DNA from: Promethearchaeota archaeon
GTDB taxonomy: Archaea; Asgardarchaeota; Lokiarchaeia; Sigyniarchaeales; SOKP01
Length of the DNA: 64,000 bases
Assembly: GCA_016930515.1 (NCBI GenBank)
Contig: JAFGGO010000108.1
Span: 1-64,000 of the forward strand
Reading direction: 5' to 3'
How positions within the stretch are numbered: position 1 is the first letter of the stretch; each line of letters starts with the position of its first letter. Both the position numbers and the translations under genes were made by a program. The notes beneath the pieces are model-generated. The model saw only the letters and a list, made by a program, of their open reading frames with translations. It was not told the DNA's origin and ran no database searches. This document shows, in pieces, positions 45,970-54,182 of this stretch.

Positions 45970-47229
45970 TTACGGGAGGATATAATCCTTTCCAAATGTT
46001 TTATCTGTGAAAATATATATTTTATCGGCTCCAGAGGTTGTTGGAACTCCATTTACCTTCAATTCAATTATCAAATTTTTCTTATTTGTTCCCCTCGGCG
46101 TTTTCTTAACTTCATTTCCCTCGAGCTTTAACATTTCGACCTTTTGATGAATGTAAGTGTCAGTTGTTCTTCCCATTATTATTATATCGTCATTTTGAGC
46201 TAAATAACCGTTATTAAGCGATATCAATGCAGTATTAGGTGGTTTATAATCAATCACGCTCCCAACTCTTATGTAACGATAATGTGAAAGGTTAGATGGT
46301 GACCTATGCTGTTGATCCTCCTCCGTTACTCTTTTAAAATAAAAACCCGTTGTAAATCCTCTATTGTACACTTTTTTTAATTCGGTCACCCACTTACCAG
46401 CCTTTTTTTTTGAAAAAGATCCATCGTAATATGCATCAATAGCTTCTCGATATACCTTGCTCACGACTTCAACATAATGTGGGTGCCTCATCCTTCCTTC
46501 TATCTTAAAACAATCAATATTAGCTTCGATTAATTCGGGTATATGGGCGATCGTACATAACTCACGCGAATTCATAAAGCGAACACCATCGTATATATAT
46601 TCCGTACCCTCTTCTTCTCTTACCCACCACCGCCTTCTGCACGGTTGAACGCAACTTCCCCTATTTGCAGATTTTTCTTCGGTACCACAAATATCCTGCG
46701 AAAAATAGCATCTCCCGCTCACCGAACTACACATGGCCCCGTGAACGAAAACCTCGATTTCAGAACTTGTTAAATTGCGCTTGACTTCCTTGATTTTCTC
46801 TAAGGAAAGTTCTCTTGCTAGAATGATCCTTCTTGCGCCCAAATTCTCGTAAAATTTAGCTGACAAAGAATTCGAGACATTACATTGCGTAGAAATGTGA
46901 AAAGGCACTTCTAATTGTCGTGCCATTTCTAATATGGCAATATCGTGAATAATAACGGCGTCAATTCCTGCCTCACTCGCTCTTGTTATGAGGTCCCTAA
47001 TAGATTCGATCTCGTTGTCGTAAACAAGGATATTCGTTGCCAAATAGGCTTTAAGCTCGTTATCGTGGCAAAAATTAACAACTTTATTAATATCTTCTAA
47101 CGAAAAATTTTCAGAACGGATTCTCATGTTATAATTGTCAACACCAAAATACACGGAATCTGCAAAACCAATTGCCGCCTTAATCGCTTTTAAATTCTTA
47201 GCAGGTGCGAGCAGTTCTACCCTTTTCAT
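45970..47229 (-). CDS. U32 family peptidase-like protein
   Basis: A 419-residue protein. The family signature EVFVHGAMCSSVSGRCYFS is present, followed by CGTEEKSANRGSCVQPCRR. The N-terminus MKRVELLAPAKNLKAIKAAI and the block DCFKIEGRMRHPHYVEVVSK are typical of U32 proteins. Several members are now known to modify RNA (for example tRNA/rRNA hydroxylation) with prephenate as oxygen donor, rather than to be peptidases; which applies here is open. The conserved cysteines may bind an iron-sulfur cluster. It stands 53 bp downstream of the Ras-like GTPase gene on the same strand. Confidence 0.85.
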   Translation of the reverse strand: MKRVELLAPAKNLKAIKAAIGFADSVYFGVDNYNMRIRSENFSLEDINKVVNFCHDNELKAYLATNILVYDNEIESIRDLITRASEAGIDAVIIHDIAILEMARQLEVPFHISTQCNVSNSLSAKFYENLGARRIILARELSLEKIKEVKRNLTSSEIEVFVHGAMCSSVSGRCYFSQDICGTEEKSANRGSCVQPCRRRWWVREEEGTEYIYDGVRFMNSRELCTIAHIPELIEANIDCFKIEGRMRHPHYVEVVSKVYREAIDAYYDGSFSKKKAGKWVTELKKVYNRGFTTGFYFKRVTEEDQQHRSPSNLSHYRYIRVGSVIDYKPPNTALISLNNGYLAQNDDIIIMGRTTDTYIHQKVEMLKLEGNEVKKTPRGTNKKNLIIELKVNGVPTTSGADKIYIFTDKTFGKDYILP

Positions 47230-47282
47230 TTTTAGAATCCGTCTTAATCGATAATATAAAGAAAAAGCACGATTTTTTGGTT

Positions 47283-47819
47283 TTAATTCAAATGAATTTT
47301 ATTTTTTAGAGCAGCTTTTTTTGTAAGCTCGGTAAAGGCTTCCTCAACGCTTTGACCTGTTTTTGCTGATGTCTGGATGTAAATGCTATTCTTTTCGTTG
47401 GCAAACTCAAGAGCCTTGTTTTTCTTTATTGTAGAACCGATCTCTTTAATTAAATCTAGTTTATTCCCAATCAGAATGAATGGTACATCATTCCCACAGT
47501 ATTTAAGCAATTCAGGATACCAAGTATTTATAACTTTTTGAAAGGTGTCTGGACGAGTAAGATCAAAAATTAATAAAGCACCGCTCGTTCCACTATAATA
47601 ATTACTACGCATGGTTTTAAACCTTTCCTGTCCTCCAACATCCCAAATTGTTAGCGTAACCTCGTCTTCTTTAAACTTTACCTTTTTATTCAAGAAATCA
47701 ACGCCCATCGTCATTCTATACGATTGACTAAACTGATTGTTGATGAATCGGTTAAGAAGGCTCGTTTTTCCTACTGACCCTGGTCCGAGAAGCGTCAGTT
47801 TTAAGTGATATTCTACCAT
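47283..47819 (-). CDS. Ras/Rab-like small GTPase
   Basis: A 178-residue small GTPase. G1 GPGSVGKTSLL (12-22), G2 Thr37 in YRMTMGVDF, G3 WDVGGQERF with Gln64 (Ras Q61 position), G4 NKLD and G5 TSAK are all present and spaced as in Rab/Ras proteins. The C-terminus (KIHLN) has no cysteine, so it cannot be prenylated in the eukaryotic manner. Asgard genomes encode many such GTPases; this one is intact and should cycle GTP. It sits upstream of the U32 gene on the same strand. Confidence 0.95.
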   Translation of the reverse strand: MVEYHLKLTLLGPGSVGKTSLLNRFINNQFSQSYRMTMGVDFLNKKVKFKEDEVTLTIWDVGGQERFKTMRSNYYSGTSGALLIFDLTRPDTFQKVINTWYPELLKYCGNDVPFILIGNKLDLIKEIGSTIKKNKALEFANEKNSIYIQTSAKTGQSVEEAFTELTKKAALKNKIHLN

Positions 47820-47995
47820 GTTTTTCCAAGAATCTCCTGTTTTCTTTTTTGTTATTTTATTAAAGATTTAATAGTATATAAAATCCATATAGAGCAGTAA
47901 AAAAATCCGAAAATAAATATTTAAGTGATATTAAGGATTGAATTTCTCAACTCGATCCGATTTTTTTAAAATCACAATAATAGAGTGGTTAAATT

Positions 47996-48469
47996 ATGGA
48001 GGAGCAAAAACATGAGCGCATCTCTGAAAAAGATTATTTTATGAAAATTGCAGAGGTTGTTGCCCAAAGGTCCACCTGCATAAGAAGATCTGTAGGCGCT
48101 GTTCTCGTGAAGGATTCTCATATTATTTCGACGGGATACAACGGCGCGCCGTCAGGGTTTAAACATTGTACGGAAGAATCGTGTGTTAGGAAAAACCTCA
48201 AGAGTGGAGTGAATCACGAGCTTTGTCGGGGGGTGCATGCCGAGATCAACTGCATCATTCAAGCGGCACTTCACGGGACTTTGATCCAAGGTAATACAAC
48301 ACTCTATTGTACTACATTTCCTTGCATGAGTTGTTTGAAACTGATCATTAACGCGGGTATTAAAAACATCGTTTATAAGGAAGGATATAACATGGAAAAT
48401 CAGATCAAGCAGGATTTGATAAAAGAATCTGATTTAAACATTGAAAAATATATTCTGGAGGGGCACTAA
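47996..48469 (+). CDS. dCMP deaminase
   Basis: A 157-residue cytidine/deoxycytidylate deaminase. The zinc site is HAEINCI (catalytic Glu) with PCMSCLKLIINAGI, the two Cys zinc ligands. The N-terminal block STCIRRSVGAVLVKDSHIIS and the loop GYNGAPSGFKHC are typical of dCMP deaminases. It makes dUMP for thymidylate synthesis. Start ATG 47996. Divergent from the Ras-like GTPase gene, with 176 bp between them. Confidence 0.9.
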   Translation: MEEQKHERISEKDYFMKIAEVVAQRSTCIRRSVGAVLVKDSHIISTGYNGAPSGFKHCTEESCVRKNLKSGVNHELCRGVHAEINCIIQAALHGTLIQGNTTLYCTTFPCMSCLKLIINAGIKNIVYKEGYNMENQIKQDLIKESDLNIEKYILEGH

Positions 48470-48557
48470 TAATTCAACTAACAGAACAGGTCCAACTTAA
48501 AAAAACGCCCGAACTATCTCATGTCTGCCATTTGGCAAAAAACCTTTATAATAGCAG

Positions 48558-48893
48558 TTATTTAATGTATTTTTTCATTATATAGATATCAGCAAGCTCT
48601 TCTTTAATAAAAGCAATATGTTCGATATCCATCATAATTTCATCAATTTTTATTGCATTTTTTAAATTTTCTATGGCCTTATCGTAATTATTTTCTGATT
48701 TAAATAGCAATCCAAGGTTAGTAAATAAAATACGATTATTAAGTTTATTTCCCATTTTATCATTGAGTTTAATTGCTTCCTCGTAAAAAGGTAACGCTTG
48801 GTCAGTACCGCCAGCTCGATGATAATTAATCGCAATATTTGATAAAATACCAGCTTTCTGTATTAAATCTCCCGTGTTTTCAGGATATTTCAA
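48558..48893 (-). pseudogene. TPR-repeat fragment
   Basis: About 111 codons with tetratricopeptide repeats: IAINYHRAGGTDQALPFYEE and LGLLFKSENNYDKAIENLKN. The start would be TTG 48893; the frame is open upstream only to a TAA near 48940, with no ATG and no ribosome site. It appears to be the C-terminal piece of a longer TPR protein whose 5' part is lost. A very small functional TPR adaptor cannot be excluded. Confidence 0.5.
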
Positions 48894-48980
48894 CGCCTTA
48901 AAACACTTGTATAAATCAAATTTTCCTTTATTTAGATTGGTTTAATTTGTTGAATAAGTCTAATTTTTTTTTAAACTTCA

Positions 48981-49862
48981 CTAATTTATTTTTTCAGCGA
49001 TGATAAAAATGTGATGCTCGGGGACTAATGGTTCGTCAATGCCAACATAATCCGTTTGAATTATTTGAAATCCACACGAATTTAGAATCTTTTTCCACTC
49101 CTCTATTTTTAGAAAATTAAGAGGTACATTGATGTCTTGATGCCCTATCACTCGATTGTAAAACCAGTCAAAAAAACTATTTGTCATGTAAATTTTATCG
49201 TCGTCAATATATGCCTCTTTAATGATTAACCTATTTTTTGTAACTCTTGTTGCTTCTTCTAATAACTGCTTGGGATTATTCGAATGATGTAAAACAGTAT
49301 ATAAAATTGTAGTGTCTACTTCGTTATTTTTTAACGGTAATTCCGCTTCTGGTTTGCATAAAATAAGTGGTAAACCAGATTCGTTATAATCGACAACATC
49401 AACCAAAATTACTTCTTTTGCAAGATTTATTTTTATTTGTAAGGCTAATAATCCGTCGCCTGCTCCGAGATCAAGAATTCTTTCCCCGGTGAGATACTTT
49501 CTGATATTTTCAAAATTTAATTTAGCTCTATTGAATGCAATGTGTTTTGTGTTTATTTCTCCGTTAGCACGCTTTTTAATGAATGCACGTAAAATACATT
49601 CTATTTCAAGAAGAGATTTTCTTGCTTTTACGCCCTTGGATATAACTCGATTTACATAAAACCAAAAAATTGAGCTTTTTAAAGAGCTTATATTAGCATT
49701 TTTCATTGCTGATAATAATAAGGATCTAATTTCTTCCAAATAATGTTTGGTTTGTTTATTTTTTTTAGAAAATATGAGATTTACTAGTTGTTCTGGTTTA
49801 CTCACATCATTGTTGTCAGTAGGATTATTAAATATGATTACTTCTCCTGCCTTTTGAGTCAT
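48981..49862 (-). CDS. class I SAM-dependent methyltransferase
   Basis: A 293-residue methyltransferase. Motif I ILDLGAGDGLLALQIKI, an acidic second strand VILVDVVD, and motif IV region TTILYTVLHHSNNPKQLL with LIIKEAYIDDD as motif V are clear. The start is chosen at ATG 49862 because the longer frame (49910) would run across a palindromic operator; the AT-rich stretch upstream contains TATA-like sequence. It is divergent from a TetR regulator and probably under its control. The stop is TAG followed by TGA. The substrate is unknown. Confidence 0.8.
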   Translation of the reverse strand: MTQKAGEVIIFNNPTDNNDVSKPEQLVNLIFSKKNKQTKHYLEEIRSLLLSAMKNANISSLKSSIFWFYVNRVISKGVKARKSLLEIECILRAFIKKRANGEINTKHIAFNRAKLNFENIRKYLTGERILDLGAGDGLLALQIKINLAKEVILVDVVDYNESGLPLILCKPEAELPLKNNEVDTTILYTVLHHSNNPKQLLEEATRVTKNRLIIKEAYIDDDKIYMTNSFFDWFYNRVIGHQDINVPLNFLKIEEWKKILNSCGFQIIQTDYVGIDEPLVPEHHIFIIAEKIN

Positions 49863-49895
49863 TTTTTTATAAAATATTATATTGATTTTAGTAAA

Positions 49896-49909
49896 TGAGT
49901 TTTTGCTCA
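49896..49909. promoter_or_regulatory. operator-like half palindrome 1
   Basis: TGAGTTTTTGCTCA shares TGAG and CTCA ends and the TTGCTCA right half with the perfect palindrome 27 bp to the right. Together with TTATAAA between them it forms a divergent promoter/operator. It lies upstream of the methyltransferase gene. Confidence 0.5.
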
Positions 49910-49922
49910 CTTATAAACTTTA

Positions 49923-49936
49923 TGAGCAATTGCTCA
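49923..49936. promoter_or_regulatory. perfect palindromic operator TGAGCAATTGCTCA
   Basis: A 14-bp perfect palindrome, 15 bp before the ATG of the TetR gene and in the shared region with the methyltransferase gene. TetR proteins usually bind such sites as dimers and repress their own gene and the divergent one. Confidence 0.6.
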
Positions 49937-49951
49937 TTTAAAGTAATTGTC

Positions 49952-50566
49952 ATGTCAAACAAAAAATTTAGTCGAAATAAAGAGGAAAAAATAGAGCTGA
50001 TCTATGAAACTTTCTTTAATCTAGTCCTAAAAAAAGGATATCATAAAATAAGTACAAATCACATAGCTAAAACTGCAAAAATTAGCATTGGTACGATATA
50101 TAAATATTTTCCTAAAGGGAAAGAAGATATTATGAGAAAATATTTCGAAACTTCAATGGAAGAAATATTAAATATTAACGATTTAATTGTTATAAATGAT
50201 GATAATATTAGATCGTTCCTCAATCGATTTATTATGGATTTATATAAGAACCATGAAAAAAAGGTAGGATATAATTTAGCTTTAAGATCTGCTATACAAG
50301 CTGATAAGCAATTGCTTGAAGCTCATAAAAACAAGATTGAACTTACATTTAAAGAAATTGCTCAGCATTTGAGAAAGAAAAACAATAATTTTAGGCAAAT
50401 ACCCGAGGAAAAATTGATTGAAATTTTTATTTTTTTATATAATCTCATAAATGCGATTATTTACCATCACTTAGCAATAATGAAATTATTTGAAAGTAGT
50501 GATAGATTGGTTGTTTACCTTTCAAACTTAGTGGCTTTTTCCTTGGATTATTTAAGTAAATCTTAA
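49952..50566 (+). CDS. TetR-family transcriptional regulator
   Basis: A 204-residue repressor. The N-terminal helix-turn-helix, KGYHKISTNHIAKTAKISIG then TIYKYFPKGKEDI, is the standard TetR DNA-binding unit; the rest is all-helical ligand/dimer domain. The start is ATG 49952 (MSNKKFSRNKEE); the frame extends 19 codons upstream but crosses the palindrome. It is divergent from the methyltransferase and upstream of the glycyl radical enzyme cluster on the same strand, so it may control both. The inducer is unknown. Confidence 0.85.
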   Translation: MSNKKFSRNKEEKIELIYETFFNLVLKKGYHKISTNHIAKTAKISIGTIYKYFPKGKEDIMRKYFETSMEEILNINDLIVINDDNIRSFLNRFIMDLYKNHEKKVGYNLALRSAIQADKQLLEAHKNKIELTFKEIAQHLRKKNNNFRQIPEEKLIEIFIFLYNLINAIIYHHLAIMKLFESSDRLVVYLSNLVAFSLDYLSKS

Positions 50567-50679
50567 TCTAGAAACTGCCTTTTTAATGTATTTTATATGA
50601 AATTTCTTAGATTCATTGCTCTTTTTCGTATGATATACTGGGAATATTAATAAATTCAAAAAAACTTCAGTATATGATA

Positions 50680-50700
50680 TTTTGATTATATCAATCAAAA
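50680..50700. promoter_or_regulatory. inverted repeat TTTTGATT-N5-AATCAAAA upstream of activase
   Basis: A 21-bp interrupted palindrome 42 bp before the activase start. An 8-bp inverted pair ATATACTG (50633-50640) and CAGTATAT (50668-50675) lies just upstream. Its sequence resembles CRP/FNR-type half-sites (TTGAT/ATCAA) but with 7 instead of 4 spacer bases. It probably is the operator of the glycyl radical operon. Confidence 0.5.
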
Positions 50701-50742
50701 ATAACTATAATTATTGCAATTTAATATGAAATGAATTTTTAG

Positions 50743-51660
50743 ATGAATGGTAAAAAAGGATTAATTCATAAAGTAGAGAGATTTTCCCTTCACGATGGTC
50801 CAGGCATTAGGACTTTGGTCATAATGAAAGGATGCCCCTTAAAATGCTCCTGGTGTTCCTCCCCTTATACACAAAGTCCCAATCCCGAAATTCTTTATAT
50901 AAAGAGTAAATGTACGGGGTGCGGTCGGTGTATTGAAACCTGCCAACAAAGTGCAATAACATGGGATGTAAATCTCTCTCAAGTAATAACGGATAGAACA
51001 TTATGTATTGGTTGTGGTAAGTGCGTCAGTGTTTGTCTTAATGCCGCTCGTGAGTTATCAGGTAGGTCTTATACGATACAGCAATTATTCCAAGAAGTTG
51101 AAAAGGATGCGATCTTTTATCGTCGAAGTGGGGGTGGAATTACCATAGGTGGTGGGGAACCAACATTACAGGCCGAATTTGTTGGTGAATTTCTATCTAT
51201 ATGCCAATCACATTTTTTTCACACAGCCATGGAAACATGCGCCCTTACCTCTTGGGAAAAATTTGCCCCCCTCTTGGATTTGCTCGATCTTGTTTATATT
51301 GATCTCAAACACATGAATGATAGTTATCATATTGCATGGACAGGAGCTTCCAATCGTGAGATTCTAAAAAATATTAGAAAAGCCGCCCAGAAAAATCAAA
51401 TAATATTACGAATTCCCTTAATTCCTGGATTTAACGATTCTACGGAAAATATCACAGAGAGCGCAAGATTTGCGAAACAACTCGGAAAGAACATTATACG
51501 CCTGGAACTTTTACCTTATCATCAATTCGGTATTCATAAATACGAAGAATTAGAAAGAACATATACAATTGAATCCATTCAACCCCCTTCGGAGGATGAT
51601 ATGGTAAATTTACAGGATATTGTCAGATCTTTCGGTATTGAAGTAAAAATAGGCGGCTGA
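50743..51660 (+). CDS. glycyl radical enzyme activating protein
   Basis: A 305-residue radical SAM activase. Cluster motif CPLKCSWC (C31, C35, C38), a ferredoxin-like insert with two 4Fe-4S motifs (CTGCGRCIETCQQ and CIGCGKCVSVCLN) typical of activases of the CutD/HpdA type, and the SAM-binding GGGEPTLQ near residue 145. It abstracts hydrogen from the glycine of its partner enzyme. A 49-bp gap separates it from the first enzyme gene on the same strand, so they form one operon with the second enzyme. Confidence 0.95.
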   Translation: MNGKKGLIHKVERFSLHDGPGIRTLVIMKGCPLKCSWCSSPYTQSPNPEILYIKSKCTGCGRCIETCQQSAITWDVNLSQVITDRTLCIGCGKCVSVCLNAARELSGRSYTIQQLFQEVEKDAIFYRRSGGGITIGGGEPTLQAEFVGEFLSICQSHFFHTAMETCALTSWEKFAPLLDLLDLVYIDLKHMNDSYHIAWTGASNREILKNIRKAAQKNQIILRIPLIPGFNDSTENITESARFAKQLGKNIIRLELLPYHQFGIHKYEELERTYTIESIQPPSEDDMVNLQDIVRSFGIEVKIGG

Positions 51661-51709
51661 GATGTGACATATCAGAACATCATTAACGAATAAAAAAAAA
51701 GGTATTTGT

Positions 51710-54157
51710 ATGAAATTAGGTCATAACTATCATAATCTACGGTACCCAGTACCTTCTGAACAATCAGCCGTTTTTTACCAAGAACATATTGAACGATTGA
51801 GAGAGAACCATCTGAATACTAAAAATACAGCTTCTATTGATAGGTTACGGATCGAGACACGTGTGATGAAAGATACAGAAGGTGAACCAATGGCAATCCG
51901 CAGGGCCAAGGTCTTTGCTAGGATCTGTCGGGAGATGCCAATTGAGATCTGGCCAGATGAACTAATTTTCGGTCATACGGGCGTGCGTCCTCTTTGTCGG
52001 GATGTGATTCCCGATGACTGCCCGGTCCTCCTGAAAGGACAGCGTTTAACGTCCCTCATGGTGGATACAATTGAATTTGAATTAAAAGATTTTGATCCCG
52101 CCGACCAGAAGGAATTAATCGAGGAAATCGCTCCGTATTGGAAGGGAAATGGTGATTGGGAGAGAACTCATGCAGGTAGCAATTTCCAGGCTTTACCGGA
52201 TTATTTAAAAGATCTTCTCTTCGAGGATACATGCACCTTTCCCCTGAAACAATCATTAATATACACGCCTTTTTTCATTTCGGGAGGACATTACGGGCAT
52301 AATTCAATCTCTTACCCTGAGGTTCTAAAAAAAGGACTCTTAGGTATCAAGAAAGAAGTTGAAGCGAAGTTTAAAACGACAATGGAAAGCGATAATGGTT
52401 CAAGAACTTTTTTAAAAGCGGTTATCTTAGCCTTGGAAGCGTCCATTGATGTAGGCAAGAGGTTCGCGGATAAAGCAAGGGAAATTGCCAAGAAGATAGA
52501 AGATCCCGTACGTAAATCTGAACTCGAAAAAATTGCAACGATTTGCGACACTGTTCCTGCTTATCCCGCCCGAACATTTCATGAGGCACTACAATCAATT
52601 TTTATGACCCAAGTCCTTCTCAATTGGGAATCGCCAATGATTCTTTCACAGACTACAGGGAGGATCGATCAATACCTGCTCCGATACTTTGAAGAAGATA
52701 TGCAACATGGGATTCTCACGGTTGATATTGCTCAGGAACTGTTGGACTGTTATCTAATAAAGTTAAATCATATCAACCGAGGGAACCATCTTGCAGTGGG
52801 GGGATACAAAGCTAATGGCCGTGATGGCACGAATATGCTTTCCTACATGTTGATCGAGGCCATGAAACACGTCCGTCTTGCGCATCCTTTTATAAGCGTG
52901 CTTCTCCACGCTCGAACGCCCCAAAAGTTGCTGATTAAAGCGGCGGAGTTATCTGCTCTCGGAACGGGGCATCCTGTTTTTCTCAATGCTGATACCTTAA
53001 CTACAATGATGTTGGCACGTGGGAATATAGGGGGCTTTCCTATCACCCTAGAGCTTGCTCGAACCGCCACACCTGTCGGTTGCTACGAACCAGTCATCAT
53101 GGGTCTGGATTCAGGATATATGTACGGTGGTTATTTCAATTTAGCAGCCATTTGCGAATTAGTTCTCACAAATGGATACAGCAGGCGCTATGGAAAAAAC
53201 ATAGGGCTACAAACTGGTGATCCTCGGAAATTCACCTCTTTTAAAGAATTTAAAGAAGCTTACAATGCTCAACTTTCATTCATGATAAAGAATTTTTCTT
53301 CTGCAACTGATATTTTTGAACGAGTGTTATCCAATCTCCTGCCAACACCATTCGAATCGAGTCTCATTAAAGATTGTATTTCTAAAGGGAAATCACGTGA
53401 AGACGGAGGTGCGCGGTTTAATTTCAGGACGATAATCGGGGCTGGATCGAGTGATACTGGAGATTCACTAACTGCCATATCTAAACTCATTTTTGATGAG
53501 AAGAAAATTACAATGGATGAATTATGTCGTGCATTAGAAGCCAATTTTGAAGGATATGAAAATATCCGGAATATTTTATGCGCTGTACCCAAGTTTGGAA
53601 ATGATGATGATATTGCCGATGAACAGGTTGCGTGGGTTAGTCACGTGTTCGCTAAAGAGGTATCTAAGCAAAAAAATACCCGAGGCGGTCACGCCGTTCC
53701 TATGGGTGCCCCCTTGCAGTATTACATGTTTGGAGGATGGGTTGTAGGGGCCTTACCCTCGGGAAGAAAAGCATGGGAACCATTATCGGACGCTTGGTCA
53801 CTATGTGCAGGAAGCGATGTTAATGGTCCAACGGCCGTTTTTAATAGCATGGGAAAAGTTAACAATGCAGAACTTTCAGCTGGCGTCACTCTCAATCTGC
53901 GTTTAGATCCTTCGATTTTCAGAAGCGATGATGGCATTCTAAGATTCGTTAACTTTATTAGAGCCTTTGTTGATCAAGGAATCTTCCAAGTTCAGTTCAA
54001 CATCATAGATACAAAAACGCTCCGAGAGGCGCAAAAAGAGCCGGAAAAATATAGAGATTTAATCGTAAAAGTTGCAGGGTATAGCGCTTATTTTACGCAG
54101 CTTATTAAATCATTACAGGATGGAGTCATTACTAGAACGGAACATAAACTTTTATAA
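51710..54157 (+). CDS. glycyl radical enzyme 1 (dehydratase/lyase-type)
   Basis: An 815-residue glycyl radical enzyme. The thiyl cysteine is C458 in PVGCYEP with Glu460, and the glycyl site is Gly790 in VKVAGYSAYF. The Cys-x-Glu motif places it with the dehydratases, C-N/C-S lyases and decarboxylases and separates it from pyruvate formate-lyase (Cys-Cys). The Tyr in GCYEP differs from the common GCVEP, so the substrate cannot be read from the motif. An AAGGT site precedes the ATG. No microcompartment shell genes are present. Confidence 0.9.
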   Translation: MKLGHNYHNLRYPVPSEQSAVFYQEHIERLRENHLNTKNTASIDRLRIETRVMKDTEGEPMAIRRAKVFARICREMPIEIWPDELIFGHTGVRPLCRDVIPDDCPVLLKGQRLTSLMVDTIEFELKDFDPADQKELIEEIAPYWKGNGDWERTHAGSNFQALPDYLKDLLFEDTCTFPLKQSLIYTPFFISGGHYGHNSISYPEVLKKGLLGIKKEVEAKFKTTMESDNGSRTFLKAVILALEASIDVGKRFADKAREIAKKIEDPVRKSELEKIATICDTVPAYPARTFHEALQSIFMTQVLLNWESPMILSQTTGRIDQYLLRYFEEDMQHGILTVDIAQELLDCYLIKLNHINRGNHLAVGGYKANGRDGTNMLSYMLIEAMKHVRLAHPFISVLLHARTPQKLLIKAAELSALGTGHPVFLNADTLTTMMLARGNIGGFPITLELARTATPVGCYEPVIMGLDSGYMYGGYFNLAAICELVLTNGYSRRYGKNIGLQTGDPRKFTSFKEFKEAYNAQLSFMIKNFSSATDIFERVLSNLLPTPFESSLIKDCISKGKSREDGGARFNFRTIIGAGSSDTGDSLTAISKLIFDEKKITMDELCRALEANFEGYENIRNILCAVPKFGNDDDIADEQVAWVSHVFAKEVSKQKNTRGGHAVPMGAPLQYYMFGGWVVGALPSGRKAWEPLSDAWSLCAGSDVNGPTAVFNSMGKVNNAELSAGVTLNLRLDPSIFRSDDGILRFVNFIRAFVDQGIFQVQFNIIDTKTLREAQKEPEKYRDLIVKVAGYSAYFTQLIKSLQDGVITRTEHKLL

Positions 54158-54182
54158 TAAATCCATTAAAAAAGTAAAAAAA

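Noticed and set aside
54072-54182. Longer start for glycyl radical enzyme 2
   Set aside because: The upstream extension lies inside the end of enzyme 1 in another frame and its translation does not resemble the family's N-terminus; ATG 54183 fits.
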